Assembly (NCBI GenBank): GCA_963830165.1
Contig: CAWHKZ010000005.1
Span: 816,930-880,929 of the forward strand
Reading direction: 5' to 3'
DNA from: Bog-756 sp963830165
GTDB taxonomy: Bacteria > Actinomycetota > Acidimicrobiia > Acidimicrobiales > RAAP-2
DNA: 64,000 bases
The notes under the pieces are model-generated. The model ran no database searches. It worked only from the letters and a program-made list of their open reading frames with translations, and was not told the origin of the DNA. How positions within the stretch are numbered: position 1 is the stretch's first letter; every line of letters begins with the position of its first letter. The translations under genes were made by a program, and so were the position numbers. Shown piece by piece: positions 16,044 through 25,525 of this stretch.

Positions 16044-17339
16044 ATGGCGACTCCCGAGGACCGACCGGAACCGCCGGGTGACCGCGGGGACGTCCGTCCG
16101 GACCCGGATGCCGCCGACACCCGGGGACGGTTCCACGTCTACCTGGGGGCGGCTCCCGGGGTCGGGAAGACCTGGGCGATGCTCGACGAGGGCCACCGGC
16201 GGAAGCTGCGGGGTGCGGACGTGGCCGTCGGCTTCGTCGAGTGCCACGGGAGGCAGTCGGTCGAGGAGCTCGTCGAGGGCCTGGAGGTCGTCCGCCGCAA
16301 GGACGTGACGTACCGGGGCTCGCACTTCCAGGAGATGGACGTCGATACCGTGCTCGACCGGCGCCCCCAGGTCGTCCTGGTGGACGAGCTCGCCCACACC
16401 AACGTGCCGGGGTCGGGTCCCCACGAGAAGCGCTGGCAGGACGTGGTCCAGCTGCTTGACGCCGGCATCGGGGTGATCACCACCTTGAACGTGCAGCACC
16501 TGGAGTCCATAGCCGCCGCGGTGGAGGGGATCATCGAGGTGCCCGTCCGGGAGCGGGTGCCCGACGAGGTCGTGCGGCGGGCCGATCAGATCGAGCTGGT
16601 CGACGCGTCGCCCGAGCACCTCCGCCGCCGGCTGCTACGCGGCGGCGTCTACTCCCCCGAACAGACAGAAGGCGCGCTGTCGCACTATTTCCGGGCCGAC
16701 AACCTCGCCGTGCTGCGGGAGCTGGCCCTCCGCTTCCTGTCCGGTGAGACCGAGGCGGAGCTGCTCGAGTACCTGCACGGCAAACGGCGTGACGCGGTGC
16801 CCGACACTCCCGAACGCATCCTGGTCGGCGTCACGGCGGCCCCCGGCGCCGAGTTCTTCGTCGGTCGCGCCTCCCGGATGGCGGTGCGGTTCCGCGCCGA
16901 TCTCGACGCCCTCCACGTCCTGGCGCCCAAGGACTCGCACCGACCACCGGACGAGCGGCTGGCTGCCCTGCGCCAGGTGGTGGACGATGTCGGCGGCCGA
17001 TGGCACCAGGTCCTCGACGACGACCCGGCCCAGGCCATCATGGAATTCGCCCGGCGGCGGCACGTCACGCAGATCGTGGTCGGCTCCAGCGCCCGCAGCC
17101 GCTGGCGTGAGCTGCTGGGCGGCGGGTCGATCGTCCGGAAGATCTCGCGTCTGGCCGCGGCCGAGGCCATCGACGTGCACATCATCGCCCGCCGGGCGGA
17201 CGTGCCCGAGGTCCCACCGGCCCCGGGGTCCGGGCCGGCGCCCGGTGCGGGCTCCACGGGAGGCCCTCCCGGCGGAGCGGATCCCGCCGGGTCGGGTACC
17301 GCGGTGGAGCCGGCGGTGGGAATCGAACCCACGACCTGA
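16044..17339 (+). CDS. KdpD N-terminal half: osmosensitive K+ sensor ATPase/Usp protein without kinase
   Basis: 431 aa. KdpD N domain with Walker A GAAPGVGKT (35-43) and Walker-B-like LVDELAHTN, then a universal-stress-protein domain (ERILVGVTAAPGAEFFVGRA...; VGSSARSRWRELLGGGS). There is no DUF4118 or kinase domain; the matching kinase half is at 9745-11284. The C-terminal ~25 residues are Pro/Gly-rich and end VEPAVGIEPTT, which is the antisense of the tRNA-Thr gene. That tail is probably not conserved protein. Confidence 0.88.
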   Translation: MATPEDRPEPPGDRGDVRPDPDAADTRGRFHVYLGAAPGVGKTWAMLDEGHRRKLRGADVAVGFVECHGRQSVEELVEGLEVVRRKDVTYRGSHFQEMDVDTVLDRRPQVVLVDELAHTNVPGSGPHEKRWQDVVQLLDAGIGVITTLNVQHLESIAAAVEGIIEVPVRERVPDEVVRRADQIELVDASPEHLRRRLLRGGVYSPEQTEGALSHYFRADNLAVLRELALRFLSGETEAELLEYLHGKRRDAVPDTPERILVGVTAAPGAEFFVGRASRMAVRFRADLDALHVLAPKDSHRPPDERLAALRQVVDDVGGRWHQVLDDDPAQAIMEFARRRHVTQIVVGSSARSRWRELLGGGSIVRKISRLAAAEAIDVHIIARRADVPEVPPAPGSGPAPGAGSTGGPPGGADPAGSGTAVEPAVGIEPTT

Positions 17340-17380
17340 CGATTACAAATCGTCTGCTCTGCCAACTGAGCTACACCGGC
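17305..17380 (-). tRNA. tRNA-Thr (anticodon UGU)
   Basis: 76 nt including an encoded 3' CCA. Cloverleaf: acceptor GCCGGTG pairing with CGCCGGC, D-arm GCTCAGTTGGCAGAGC, anticodon stem ACGAT/ATCGT with loop TTTGTAA giving UGU, and T-arm GTGGGTTCGATTCCCAC. Convergent with, and overlapping by 35 bp, the 3' end of the KdpD N-half gene. No integrase or att duplication is visible next to it. Confidence 0.96.
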
Positions 17381-17411
17381 GCGGACACCGGCGACGGAGT
17401 GCCCGGGCCCA

Positions 17412-17417
17412 GTGTAC
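17412..17417 (-). promoter_or_regulatory. -10 box for tRNA-Thr
   Basis: TACACT on the minus strand, in the context GTACACTGG, ~31 bp upstream of the tRNA 5' end. The same GTACACTGG occurs before the thrC riboswitch and before the 25526 gene. No good -35 at 17 bp. Confidence 0.45.
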
Positions 17418-17481
17418 GGTCCCCGCCCCACTATCTGGGGTGTGCTTGCCAAACCCCCCTGCGGTTGGCAGGCTGGCGGAA

Positions 17482-18054
17482 GTGGACGATCCCTCGGCGC
17501 CCGAACCCCGTCCCCCGGAGCGCTCGGGGTCCCGCGTCCCGATGGACCGGGCGATCATCCTGGTGGGGCTCTTCGTCCTGGCCACCGTCCTGCTCCTCGG
17601 GCGCATCCACACCGGGGCGGCGCCGGTCAGCTCCGCCTCGGCGACCACCACGACGACGAGGCCGGCCGGGGCCGCCGCGACCCCGACGACCACCACGACC
17701 ACGACGACGCTGCCAAAGGCGGTCCCGAACGTCCCCGTGCTGGTCGTCAACGCCTCGGGCCAGACCGGTGCGGCCGCCGCCATCTCCGATCAGCTCCAGG
17801 TGGCCGGATGGGACACCCAGACCCCGATGAACGCCACCGCCAACGTGTCCACCTCCGCCGTGTACTACGTGGCCGGCCAGAAGGCGGCTGCCGACGCGGT
17901 CGCCGCGACGCTCCACCTGCCGGCGTCCTCGGTCCTGCCGTACACGACGTCCGCCCCGGTCGCCACGCTCGGCACGGCCGACATCCTCGTCGTGGTCGCC
18001 CCGGACCTGGCCTCCACGGTGGCGACCACCACCACCACCGTGGCGGGCGCCTGA
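17482..18054 (+). CDS. LytR C-terminal-domain (LytR_C) envelope protein
   Basis: 190 aa from GTG 17482 (alternative ATG 17542, with no ribosome site). Short cytoplasmic part, one TM helix (AIILVGLFVLATVLLLG), a Thr-rich linker, then a ~90-residue LytR_C domain (VPVLVVNASGQTGAAAAISDQL; ILVVVAPDLA). Such domains occur at the end of LytR-CpsA-Psr cell-wall ligases, but no LCP catalytic domain is present. Likely binds or organises cell-wall components. Followed by otsB after 11 bp. Confidence 0.72.
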   Translation: MDDPSAPEPRPPERSGSRVPMDRAIILVGLFVLATVLLLGRIHTGAAPVSSASATTTTTRPAGAAATPTTTTTTTTLPKAVPNVPVLVVNASGQTGAAAAISDQLQVAGWDTQTPMNATANVSTSAVYYVAGQKAAADAVAATLHLPASSVLPYTTSAPVATLGTADILVVVAPDLASTVATTTTTVAGA

Positions 18055-18065
18055 CCCGCGTCCCG

Positions 18066-18914
18066 GTGGCTGACGGATCCGGGCCCGCGCCGCTGCCGGA
18101 AGCGGTGACGGCCCTGCTCGCACCCCTCACCGTGGACCCGTCCCGAACGGCGCTCCTCTGTGACTTCGACGGCACGCTGGCCCCGATCGTCGACGACCCG
18201 GCCTCGGCCCGGCCGGTCGAGGGCGCTCCCGAGCTCCTGGCCCGCCTGTCCCGGCGGTACGCCACGGTGGCCGTCGTCTCCGGACGTCCGGCCGCCTTCC
18301 TGGCCGCCCGGATGGCCGGCGGCGCCGATAGGGCCGGTGCGACGGGTGGGTCCCGGGTCCAGCTGGTCGGGCTCTACGGGATGGAGTCGATCGGCCCCGA
18401 CGGGACCGTCCGGTCCGACGAGCGGGTCGCCCCGTGGCTGCCGGTGGTGTCCGGGGTGGCCGCACGGCTGGCCGCGGACGCGCCCGACGGGGTCCTGGTC
18501 GAAGCCAAGGGCTCGGCGGTGGCGGTCCACTGGCGCCGGGCGCCGGACGCCGGGGGGTGGGCGGCGGCCCGGACGGCCGAGGAGGCCGCACGGACCGGCC
18601 TGGTTGCCCATGCGGGCCGGCTGTCGGTCGAGCTGAGCCCGCCGCTGGACGTCGACAAGGGGACCGTCGTCCGCCGGCTGACCGCCGGCTGCACGGCGGC
18701 CTGCTATCTCGGCGACGACCTCGGCGACCTGCCCGCCTTCGCGGCGCTGTCCCGGCGGGCCGGCGAGGACGGCCTGGCCGGCGTGGGCGTGGCCGTCCGG
18801 GACACGGAGACGGCCTCCGAGGTGGCCGCCGCCGCCGATCTCACCGTGGAGGGCCCCGAGGGGGCGCTGGCCGTGCTGGCCTGGCTGGAGTGGGCCGCCG
18901 GTCGGCCGGGATGA
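18066..18914 (+). CDS. otsB: Trehalose-6-phosphate phosphatase OtsB
   Basis: 282 aa from GTG 18066. HAD-superfamily motif I DFDGTLAPIVDDP, motif II VVSGRP, the cap region, and motif IV CYLGDDLGDLPAF. Dephosphorylates trehalose-6-phosphate. Convergent with otsA (43-bp gap), so synthesis and dephosphorylation genes sit tail to tail rather than in one operon. Confidence 0.9.
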   Translation: MADGSGPAPLPEAVTALLAPLTVDPSRTALLCDFDGTLAPIVDDPASARPVEGAPELLARLSRRYATVAVVSGRPAAFLAARMAGGADRAGATGGSRVQLVGLYGMESIGPDGTVRSDERVAPWLPVVSGVAARLAADAPDGVLVEAKGSAVAVHWRRAPDAGGWAAARTAEEAARTGLVAHAGRLSVELSPPLDVDKGTVVRRLTAGCTAACYLGDDLGDLPAFAALSRRAGEDGLAGVGVAVRDTETASEVAAAADLTVEGPEGALAVLAWLEWAAGRPG

Positions 18915-18957
18915 GCAGGGGCCACACCCACCGGTCGAGCTTCCCGGGTTCCGTCGC

Positions 18958-20355
18958 TCAGCGGGCGGCGGCGATCTGATCGGCGAGCCAGTCGGCCGGC
19001 CGGCGGGCCAGGACGGCGTCCCGCAGGGCGACCGCCCGGGCCGCCCGCTCCCCGGGGTCGAGGGCCAGGGCCCGGGCGAGGACGGTGGCCGTGTCGGTCA
19101 CGTCGAACGGGTTGACCTCGAGGGCCCCGACGGCCAGGCGGTCGAACGCCCCGGCCTCGCGGGACAGGGCCAGCACGCCGTCGCGGGTGTTGAGGAGCGG
19201 GCCCTCCATGGCCACGAGGTTGAGCCCGTCGCGCACCGGGTTGACCAGCAGCACGTCGTAGCGGGTCAGGGCGGCCAGCGAGCGGGGGTAGTCGTCCTCG
19301 ACCTCCAGCACGACGGGTGTCCACCCGGGGGTGCCCCACCGCTCGTTGATGCGGGCCACCGTGGTCTCGACCTCGTCGTGATAGGCGAGGTACTCGGGTA
19401 GGCCCTGCCGGGTGGGGTAGGCGAGGGCGACGAAGACCACCCGCTCCCGCAGGTCCGGCTGCCGCTCGAGGAGCTCGTCGAACGCCCAGAACCCGCGCAG
19501 CAGGTTCTTCGACAGCTCCATCCGGTCGACCCGGACGATCACCCGCCGGTCGGCTCCTCCGACGGCGTCCTCGATCCTGCCGAGGGCGGCGGCGACGTCG
19601 GGTCCCGATGCCGAAGCGCGCAGCCGTTCGGCGTCGGGGGACAGGGGGGAGACGAACGTCGACCCGTCACCGGCGTCACGTCCGGACGTGACCAGACCGG
19701 CCCGGTAGGCCGCCGCCCAGCGCCCGGAGTGGAATCCGCACGCCCCGAAACCGGACATGGCGGCCAGGAGCTCGTCGCCCACCGCCGTCGGCAGCATCCG
19801 CAGGACCGACGGGTCGGCGAACGGCGTGTGGGTGAAGTGCGCGGTGACCAGGTCGGGTCGCAAGTCGGCCAGTGCGGGGGCCATGAGGGCCAGGTGGTAG
19901 TCCTGGACCAGCACCCTGGCGCGCTCGGGGGCCACCTTGGCCACCCGTTCGGCCATGAGCCGGTTGTAGGTGCGGTAGGCGTCCCAGGCGTCCATCCACC
20001 GGCGGTCGGTCCGGGGCCGGCGGGCCGAGTCGAAGAGGTGGTGGTGGCAGAACCACAGGGTGGCGTTGGACACGACGTTGTAGGCCAGGTTGTAGACGTC
20101 GGACTCGTGCTCGACCAGTTCGATCCGCAGACCGTCGGCGGTCATCAGGCCCTCGGCCACGGCCAGACGATCGGCCTCGCCCATCGAAGAGGCCACCCAG
20201 GTGGCGCCCGTCCCCTCGACGAGGGGGTGGAGGGAGCCGGCCAGCCCGCCTCCGGACGCGACCTCCACCGGGTGACCGTCCTGTATCCGAAAGGCCAGGG
20301 GTCCACGGTTGGAGACCAGGACGACTTCGGCCAGCGACCGTTCGGCGGGGCCCAT
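18958..20355 (-). CDS. otsA: Trehalose-6-phosphate synthase OtsA (GT20)
   Basis: 465 aa. VSNRGPLAF at the N terminus, the SGGGLAGSL donor-phosphate loop, WFCHHHLFD, QDYHLALMAP, HFTHTPFADP, VDRMELSKNLLRGF and the C-terminal LVNPVRDGLNLVAMEG. GT-B fold enzyme joining NDP-glucose and glucose-6-phosphate. ATG 20355 is preceded by TAGCGT-N6, a leaderless-type promoter. Trehalose is an actinobacterial osmolyte, and Kdp lies close by. Confidence 0.93.
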   Translation of the reverse strand: MGPAERSLAEVVLVSNRGPLAFRIQDGHPVEVASGGGLAGSLHPLVEGTGATWVASSMGEADRLAVAEGLMTADGLRIELVEHESDVYNLAYNVVSNATLWFCHHHLFDSARRPRTDRRWMDAWDAYRTYNRLMAERVAKVAPERARVLVQDYHLALMAPALADLRPDLVTAHFTHTPFADPSVLRMLPTAVGDELLAAMSGFGACGFHSGRWAAAYRAGLVTSGRDAGDGSTFVSPLSPDAERLRASASGPDVAAALGRIEDAVGGADRRVIVRVDRMELSKNLLRGFWAFDELLERQPDLRERVVFVALAYPTRQGLPEYLAYHDEVETTVARINERWGTPGWTPVVLEVEDDYPRSLAALTRYDVLLVNPVRDGLNLVAMEGPLLNTRDGVLALSREAGAFDRLAVGALEVNPFDVTDTATVLARALALDPGERAARAVALRDAVLARRPADWLADQIAAAR

Positions 20356-20361
20356 AACCGG

Positions 20362-20367
20362 ACGCTA
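20362..20367 (-). promoter_or_regulatory. -10 box of otsA; leaderless start
   Basis: TAGCGT on the minus strand followed by 6 nt and the otsA ATG (20355). Same geometry as radA and disA. Confidence 0.5.
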
Positions 20368-20429
20368 CCCGGTTCTCCCGGCGTCGCCTCCCGATTGCGG
20401 GCCTCCCGTTCCTCCGGCGGGACGGGGGC

Positions 20430-20458
20430 TTGACAGGTAGTGAGTGAGCACTCACAAT
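20430..20458 (+). promoter_or_regulatory. Promoter and operator of the tetR-efflux locus
   Basis: TTGACA (20430-20435), 17-bp spacer, CACAAT (20453-20458), then 6 nt to ATG 20465. The spacer contains TGAGTG-AG-CACTCA (20441-20454), a perfect 6-bp inverted repeat, ideal for a TetR dimer to block RNA polymerase. A related site lies before the pump gene at 21245-21258. Confidence 0.7.
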
Positions 20459-20464
20459 GGACGG

Positions 20465-21208
20465 ATGATGGTTTCGACCCGGATGACCGCCTCGGAGCGC
20501 CGCACCACCGTCCTGGCTGCGGCCATCACCGAGTTCGCCCGTGCGGGCTACGCCGGTACCTCCACCGAGGCCATCGCCGCCCGGGCCGGGATCTCCCAGC
20601 CCTACCTGTTCCGGCTGTTCGGTACCAAGAAGGAACTGTTCATCGCCACCTACGAGCTCGTCTCCGACCGGATCATCGCCGCCATGACCCGGGCCGGCAC
20701 GGGGCTCGAGGGCCCGGCCGCCCGGGAGGCCATGGGCGCCGCGTACACGGAACTGCTCCAGGACCCCGAGTTGCTGCAGGTGCAGCTCCACGGGTTTGCC
20801 GCCGCCCCGGGCGACCCCGAGATCGCCGCCACCTGCCGGAGCACGTTCGAGGTGCTGTGGCACCTGGTCCACGAGCGGACCGACAGCACCGACGCGGAGA
20901 TCGTGGAGTTCTTCTCCATGGGGATGATGATGAACATCATCGCCGCCATCGACCTGGTGTCGGTCTCCGACCACTGGGCCCGGAGCCTCTGCCCGAGCCC
21001 GACGAAGATGGCCGCCATCCAGGCGGCCAGCCAGGCCGTCAAGGAGCTGCACCGCCAGGGGCGACGGACCGATGACACCGTCGCCGACCCCGGACCCGCG
21101 GATCCCGGACCCGCCGAACCCGAACCCGCCGAACCGCGCATCACCGAACCGCACGCCGCCGGACCCGCCTCGGCCGGGCCCGTCCCCACCCAGGAGGTCC
21201 CCGCATGA
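20465..21208 (+). CDS. TetR/AcrR-family repressor of the adjacent DHA2 pump
   Basis: 247 aa from ATG 20465, chosen because the promoter places the mRNA start there; ATG 20468 and 20483 are alternatives. Helix-turn-helix in residues ~10-55 (TEAIAARAGISQPYLFRLFGTKKELF). The effector domain is followed by an unusual proline-rich C-terminal tail of repeated P-G/E-P-A units (ADPGPADPGPAEPEPAEP). Its stop overlaps an in-frame ATG of the pump gene. Probably autoregulated. Confidence 0.85.
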   Translation: MMVSTRMTASERRTTVLAAAITEFARAGYAGTSTEAIAARAGISQPYLFRLFGTKKELFIATYELVSDRIIAAMTRAGTGLEGPAAREAMGAAYTELLQDPELLQVQLHGFAAAPGDPEIAATCRSTFEVLWHLVHERTDSTDAEIVEFFSMGMMMNIIAAIDLVSVSDHWARSLCPSPTKMAAIQAASQAVKELHRQGRRTDDTVADPGPADPGPAEPEPAEPRITEPHAAGPASAGPVPTQEVPA

Positions 21209-21231
21209 ACCAGCCGGCCATCCCCCTTTTT

Positions 21232-21262
21232 TTGACCCGCAGAGTTAGTGATCACTCACAAC
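21232..21262 (+). promoter_or_regulatory. Second TetR operator, before the efflux gene
   Basis: TTGACC (21232-21237) followed by TTAGTG-AT-CACTCA (21245-21258), which matches the 20441 operator at 11 of 14 positions, with the same CACTCACAA right side. If the site works here, the pump start is downstream (GTG 21301) rather than ATG 21205. Confidence 0.6.
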
Positions 21263-21300
21263 TCGACGACGTCCCCTACCGCCGCCGGGTCTGGACCACG

Positions 21301-22831
21301 GTGACCCGCTCGTCGGTCGCCACCGGTGGCCACGACGGCGGAGCCGCCCCCCGCCCCGCGCCCGCTCCCGCCGCATCGCCGCCGGTCGGGGGAGCGGCCC
21401 CGCGGTCGCGCGCCGTGTGGGCCGTGGTCATCACCGGCCTGGCCCTCTTCATGGCCTCGCTCGACAACCTCGTGGTCTCGACCGCACTCCCCGTCATCCG
21501 CGTCCACCTCCACGCCGGCCTGTCGGGGCTCGAGTGGACCGTGAACGCCTACACCCTCACCTTCGCCGTCCTGCTGCTGTCGGCCGCCGCTCTCGGCGAA
21601 CGCTTCGGACGCCGCCGCATCTTCGTGACCGGCATCGCGCTGTTCACCGCGTCGTCGGCCGCGGCCGCCCTAGCGCCGTCCATCGGGGTGCTGGTCGCCG
21701 CCCGTGCCCTGCAGGGTGCCGGCGGGGCGATGATCATGCCCCTGTCGCTGACACTGCTCAGCGCGTCGGTCCGGCCCGAACGCCGCAACGCCGCACTCGG
21801 CATCTGGGGTGCCATCGGGGGCTGTGCCGTGGCCATCGGCCCGCTCGTCGGCGGGGCCGTGACCAGCGGGTGGGCCTGGCAGTACATCTTCTGGCTCAAC
21901 GTGCCCGTCGGCGTGCTGCTGCTGCCCCTGGCCCGCTGGCGCCTGTCCGAGTCGCGGGGGGCATCCGCTCCGCTCGACCTGGCCGGTGTCGGCCTCGTGA
22001 GCGTGGGCCTTTTCGGCGTCGTGCTCGGGCTCGTCCGGGGCAACGCCCATGGCTGGACGTCGCCCTCGGTGCTGGCCTCCTTCGTCGTCGGTGCCGTGCT
22101 GCTGGTCGCCTTCGTGGCCTGGGAGCTACGCGTCGACCACCCGATGCTGGACGTCCGGCTCTTCGCCCACCGCGGCTTCACCGCCGTCAACCTGACCGCC
22201 CTGCTGTTCAGCTTCGGGATGTTCGGGTCGATCTTCTTCCTGACCCAGTTCCTGCAGACCGTCCAGGGGTACTCGCCCCTCGAGGCGGGTGTCCGGGTCC
22301 TGCCGTGGACGGCCATCACCATGGTGCTGGCTCCTGTCGTGGGCCAGCTGTCCGAGCGGTGGGGCGGCAAGCGCCTGGTGGTGGTCGGCCTCGCCCTGCA
22401 GGCCACCGGACTCGGCGTGGTTGGCATCGGTCCTGACGCCGACCACCCCCTACGCGGACCTGGTGGCGCCCTTCGTGGTGTGCGGGATCGGCATGACCCT
22501 GTTCTTCGTGCCGCTGGCCTCGGTGGTGCTGGGCACGCTGCCCAAGGCACTCGAGGGCGTGGCCTCGGGGGCCAACGCCGCCTTCCGTGAACTCGGCGGG
22601 GTGCTCGGGATCGCCGTGCTCGGGGCCGTGTTCAGCTCCCGCGGCGGCTACGCCTCGGGCCAGGACTTCGTGTCCGGACTGGTCCCCGCCGTCTCGGTGG
22701 GTGCCGTCGTGGTGGGCGTCGGGGCCCTGTGCGCACTGGCGCTGCCCGGCCGGCGCCGCCTGCAGGCCCCGGTCGACCTCGCCGACGTCCCTGTGCTGGC
22801 GTGCGAGAAGGCCGGGTCGGTCGTGTCCTGA
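21301..22831 (+). CDS. MFS drug-efflux transporter, DHA2 (EmrB/QacA) type, with one frameshift
   Basis: ~14 TM helices. Motif A as LGERFGRRRIF, motif C-like GPLVGGAVTSGWAWQYIFWLNVPVG, N-terminal TM1 LFMASLDNLVVSTALPVI with the DHA2-type acidic D. The frame moves +1 near 22,430 (between GLGVVGIG and LTPTTPYADLVAPFVVCGIG); joined, the protein is ~510 aa. Start GTG 21301 is preferred because the operator lies upstream; ATG 21205 overlapping the tetR stop would add 32 residues. Induced by release of the TetR neighbour. Confidence 0.8.
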
Positions 22832-22866
22832 ACCGGGGAACCGGCCCGGGGTCGCGCCGGCGCCGT

Positions 22867-23673
22867 TCAGTCGCCGCCGGCCAGCGGCGACCGCGCCAGG
22901 GCGGCGGCCAGGATGTCGGTCGCCTGGGGTCGGAGCTCGGACAGCGGTCGGTTCCGGTGGACCCGCACGCCGAGGTCGACCTGGGCGACGGTCTCGACGC
23001 CGAAATGCGACGCCACGTCGATGAGCAGGGCCAGCTCGACGGCATAGCCGTCGGCCGGCGCACACTTCTCGAAGACCCAGCGGGGTGCCGCCGTCTCGCC
23101 GGCCAGGGGCTGGCGGATGACTGCCAGGGACGGGAAGAGGAGGTCGATGACCGGTCGGGCCATGAGCTCGGTGACCCGGCCGCCACCGTCCGGGGCGCCG
23201 TTCAGGGGGCGCTGGTAGAAGCCCTTCACGACCGTGGTGGTGTCGTCGGTCAACAGCGGCCCGAGCAGGCCGGTCACGAAGTGCGGTCCGAAGTTGGTCA
23301 CGTCGCCGTCGATGAAGGCGACGAGGTCACCCTGGGCCTCGCGGAGGGCGACGCGCATGGCCTGACCCTTGCCCCCGCTGGCCGTCTCACCGTTGACCAC
23401 GCGGGCCCCGGCCCGGGCCGCCGCCGCCCCCGTCCCGTCGGTCGAGCCGTCGTCGACCACCACCACCTCGTCGACCAGTGGGACGCCGCCGCCAGCGGCG
23501 GTCAGTGAGGACACGATGCACCGCACGATGACGTCGATCGTGGTCGCCTCGTTGCGGGCCGGGATGCACACCGACACCGTGCGACCCGCCTTTGCCCCGG
23601 CCAGTGCCGCGGCGTCGAAGTCGGCGTGGTCGTGGACGCGCGCCTGCTCGTGGTTGGGGAGCGGTGCCGGCAT
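22867..23673 (-). CDS. gpgS: Glucosyl-3-phosphoglycerate synthase GpgS (GT81)
   Basis: 268 aa from ATG 23673; the open frame extends further but homology starts near here. GT-A fold: VSVCIPARNEATTI, VDEVVVVDDGSTDGT, the DXD-like FIDGDVTNF, VKGFYQRP, LMARPVIDLLFP and HRNRPLSEL. Transfers glucose from NDP-glucose to 3-phosphoglycerate, the first step toward glucosylglycerate or methylglucose lipopolysaccharide. The phosphatase gpgP is not in the window. Glucosylglycerate and trehalose are both compatible solutes. Confidence 0.9.
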   Translation of the reverse strand: MPAPLPNHEQARVHDHADFDAAALAGAKAGRTVSVCIPARNEATTIDVIVRCIVSSLTAAGGGVPLVDEVVVVDDGSTDGTGAAAARAGARVVNGETASGGKGQAMRVALREAQGDLVAFIDGDVTNFGPHFVTGLLGPLLTDDTTTVVKGFYQRPLNGAPDGGGRVTELMARPVIDLLFPSLAVIRQPLAGETAAPRWVFEKCAPADGYAVELALLIDVASHFGVETVAQVDLGVRVHRNRPLSELRPQATDILAAALARSPLAGGD

Positions 23674-23790
23674 GCCCCCATCTTCCCTCACCGGACTGCC
23701 GGTCGTCGCGGGCCAACCATGCGCCAGAGCGTAGGGGGACCGGCCCCCCGGCCCGCCGGGCACGTTGACGCGCCCGGCGGGCCGATGGCG

Positions 23791-23796
23791 TACACT
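23791..23796 (+). promoter_or_regulatory. -10 box before the thrC riboswitch
   Basis: TACACT in the context GTACACTGG; transcription would begin about 23,803, just ahead of the riboswitch P1 stem. A TTGACG lies at 23765-23770, but the spacing (20 bp) is long. Confidence 0.5.
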
Positions 23797-23805
23797 GGAC
23801 ACCAT

Positions 23806-23916
23806 CATCCAGAGCAGCTGAGGGACCGGGCCCTACGACGCTGCGGCAACCAGAGCGCCGACGACCACCCACGACGGGGTCCGAGGCTCCAGGTGCCAAT
23901 GCCCGAGCGATGAGGA
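23806..23916 (+). promoter_or_regulatory. SAM-I (S-box) riboswitch
   Basis: Conserved S-box core: P1 5' arm with CCAGAG, GAGGGACCGGGCCC, then GCGGCAACCAG, a variable P3 arm, AGGTGCCAAT, and the closing GCGATGAGGA that pairs with TCATC at the 5' end. Binds S-adenosylmethionine. It precedes thrC by 7 bp, and the closing arm ends near the Shine-Dalgarno (GAGGAGA), so control could be translational. Linking threonine synthase to SAM fits the shared O-phosphohomoserine branch point with methionine. Confidence 0.85.
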
Positions 23917-23923
23917 GACTGTC

Positions 23924-25179
<1,256 letters not shown>

Positions 25180-25183
<4 letters not shown>

Positions 25184-25452
25184 TCAAGGTCCGAGTTCCC
25201 GCGCAACTGCGCACGCTGACCGGAGGTCTCGGCGAGATCACCATGGAGGGTTCGACGGTGGGCGAGGTGCTGAAGGGCCTCGACGCCGCCCACCCCGGGT
25301 TCGCCGAGCGGATCTTCGACGCCGACGGCGGCCTGCGCCGCTTCGTCAACGTCTTCCTCGACGAGGAGGACGTCCGGTTCCTCGACGGCCTCGCGACGCC
25401 GGTCACCGACGGACAGACGCTGTCGATCGTCCCCGCGGTCGCCGGGGGCTGA
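25180..25452 (+). CDS. CysO/MoaD-like ubiquitin-fold sulfur carrier
   Basis: 90 aa with the obligatory C-terminal Gly-Gly (IVPAVAGG). The middle FVNVFLDEEDVRFLDGLATPV closely resembles mycobacterial CysO, the carrier whose C-terminal thiocarboxylate gives sulfur to cysteine synthesis by CysM. Other MoaD/ThiS relatives are possible. No cysM or Mec+ protease is adjacent. GTGA overlap with thrC puts it under the same SAM riboswitch, linking sulfur delivery to SAM level (inference). Confidence 0.82.
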
Positions 25453-25491
25453 CGCCGTTCCCGGCGAACAGGCACCGGACCAGGGGGCCGG

Positions 25492-25497
25492 TACACT
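25492..25497 (+). promoter_or_regulatory. -10 box of the 25526 gene
   Basis: TACACT in the context GGTACACTGGG, giving a ~20-nt leader with the AGGAG ribosome site at ~25516-25520. Confidence 0.45.
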
Positions 25498-25525
25498 GGG
25501 AGTTCACGCTGACACAGGAGCGACG

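Noticed and set aside
17305..17380. tRNA-Thr as an integration site of a genomic island
   Set aside because: No integrase and no direct repeat of the tRNA 3' end were seen on either side.
17305..17400. Protein segment ESNPRPDDYKSSALPTELH in an open frame
   Set aside because: This is the well-known artefact of translating the antisense of a tRNA gene.
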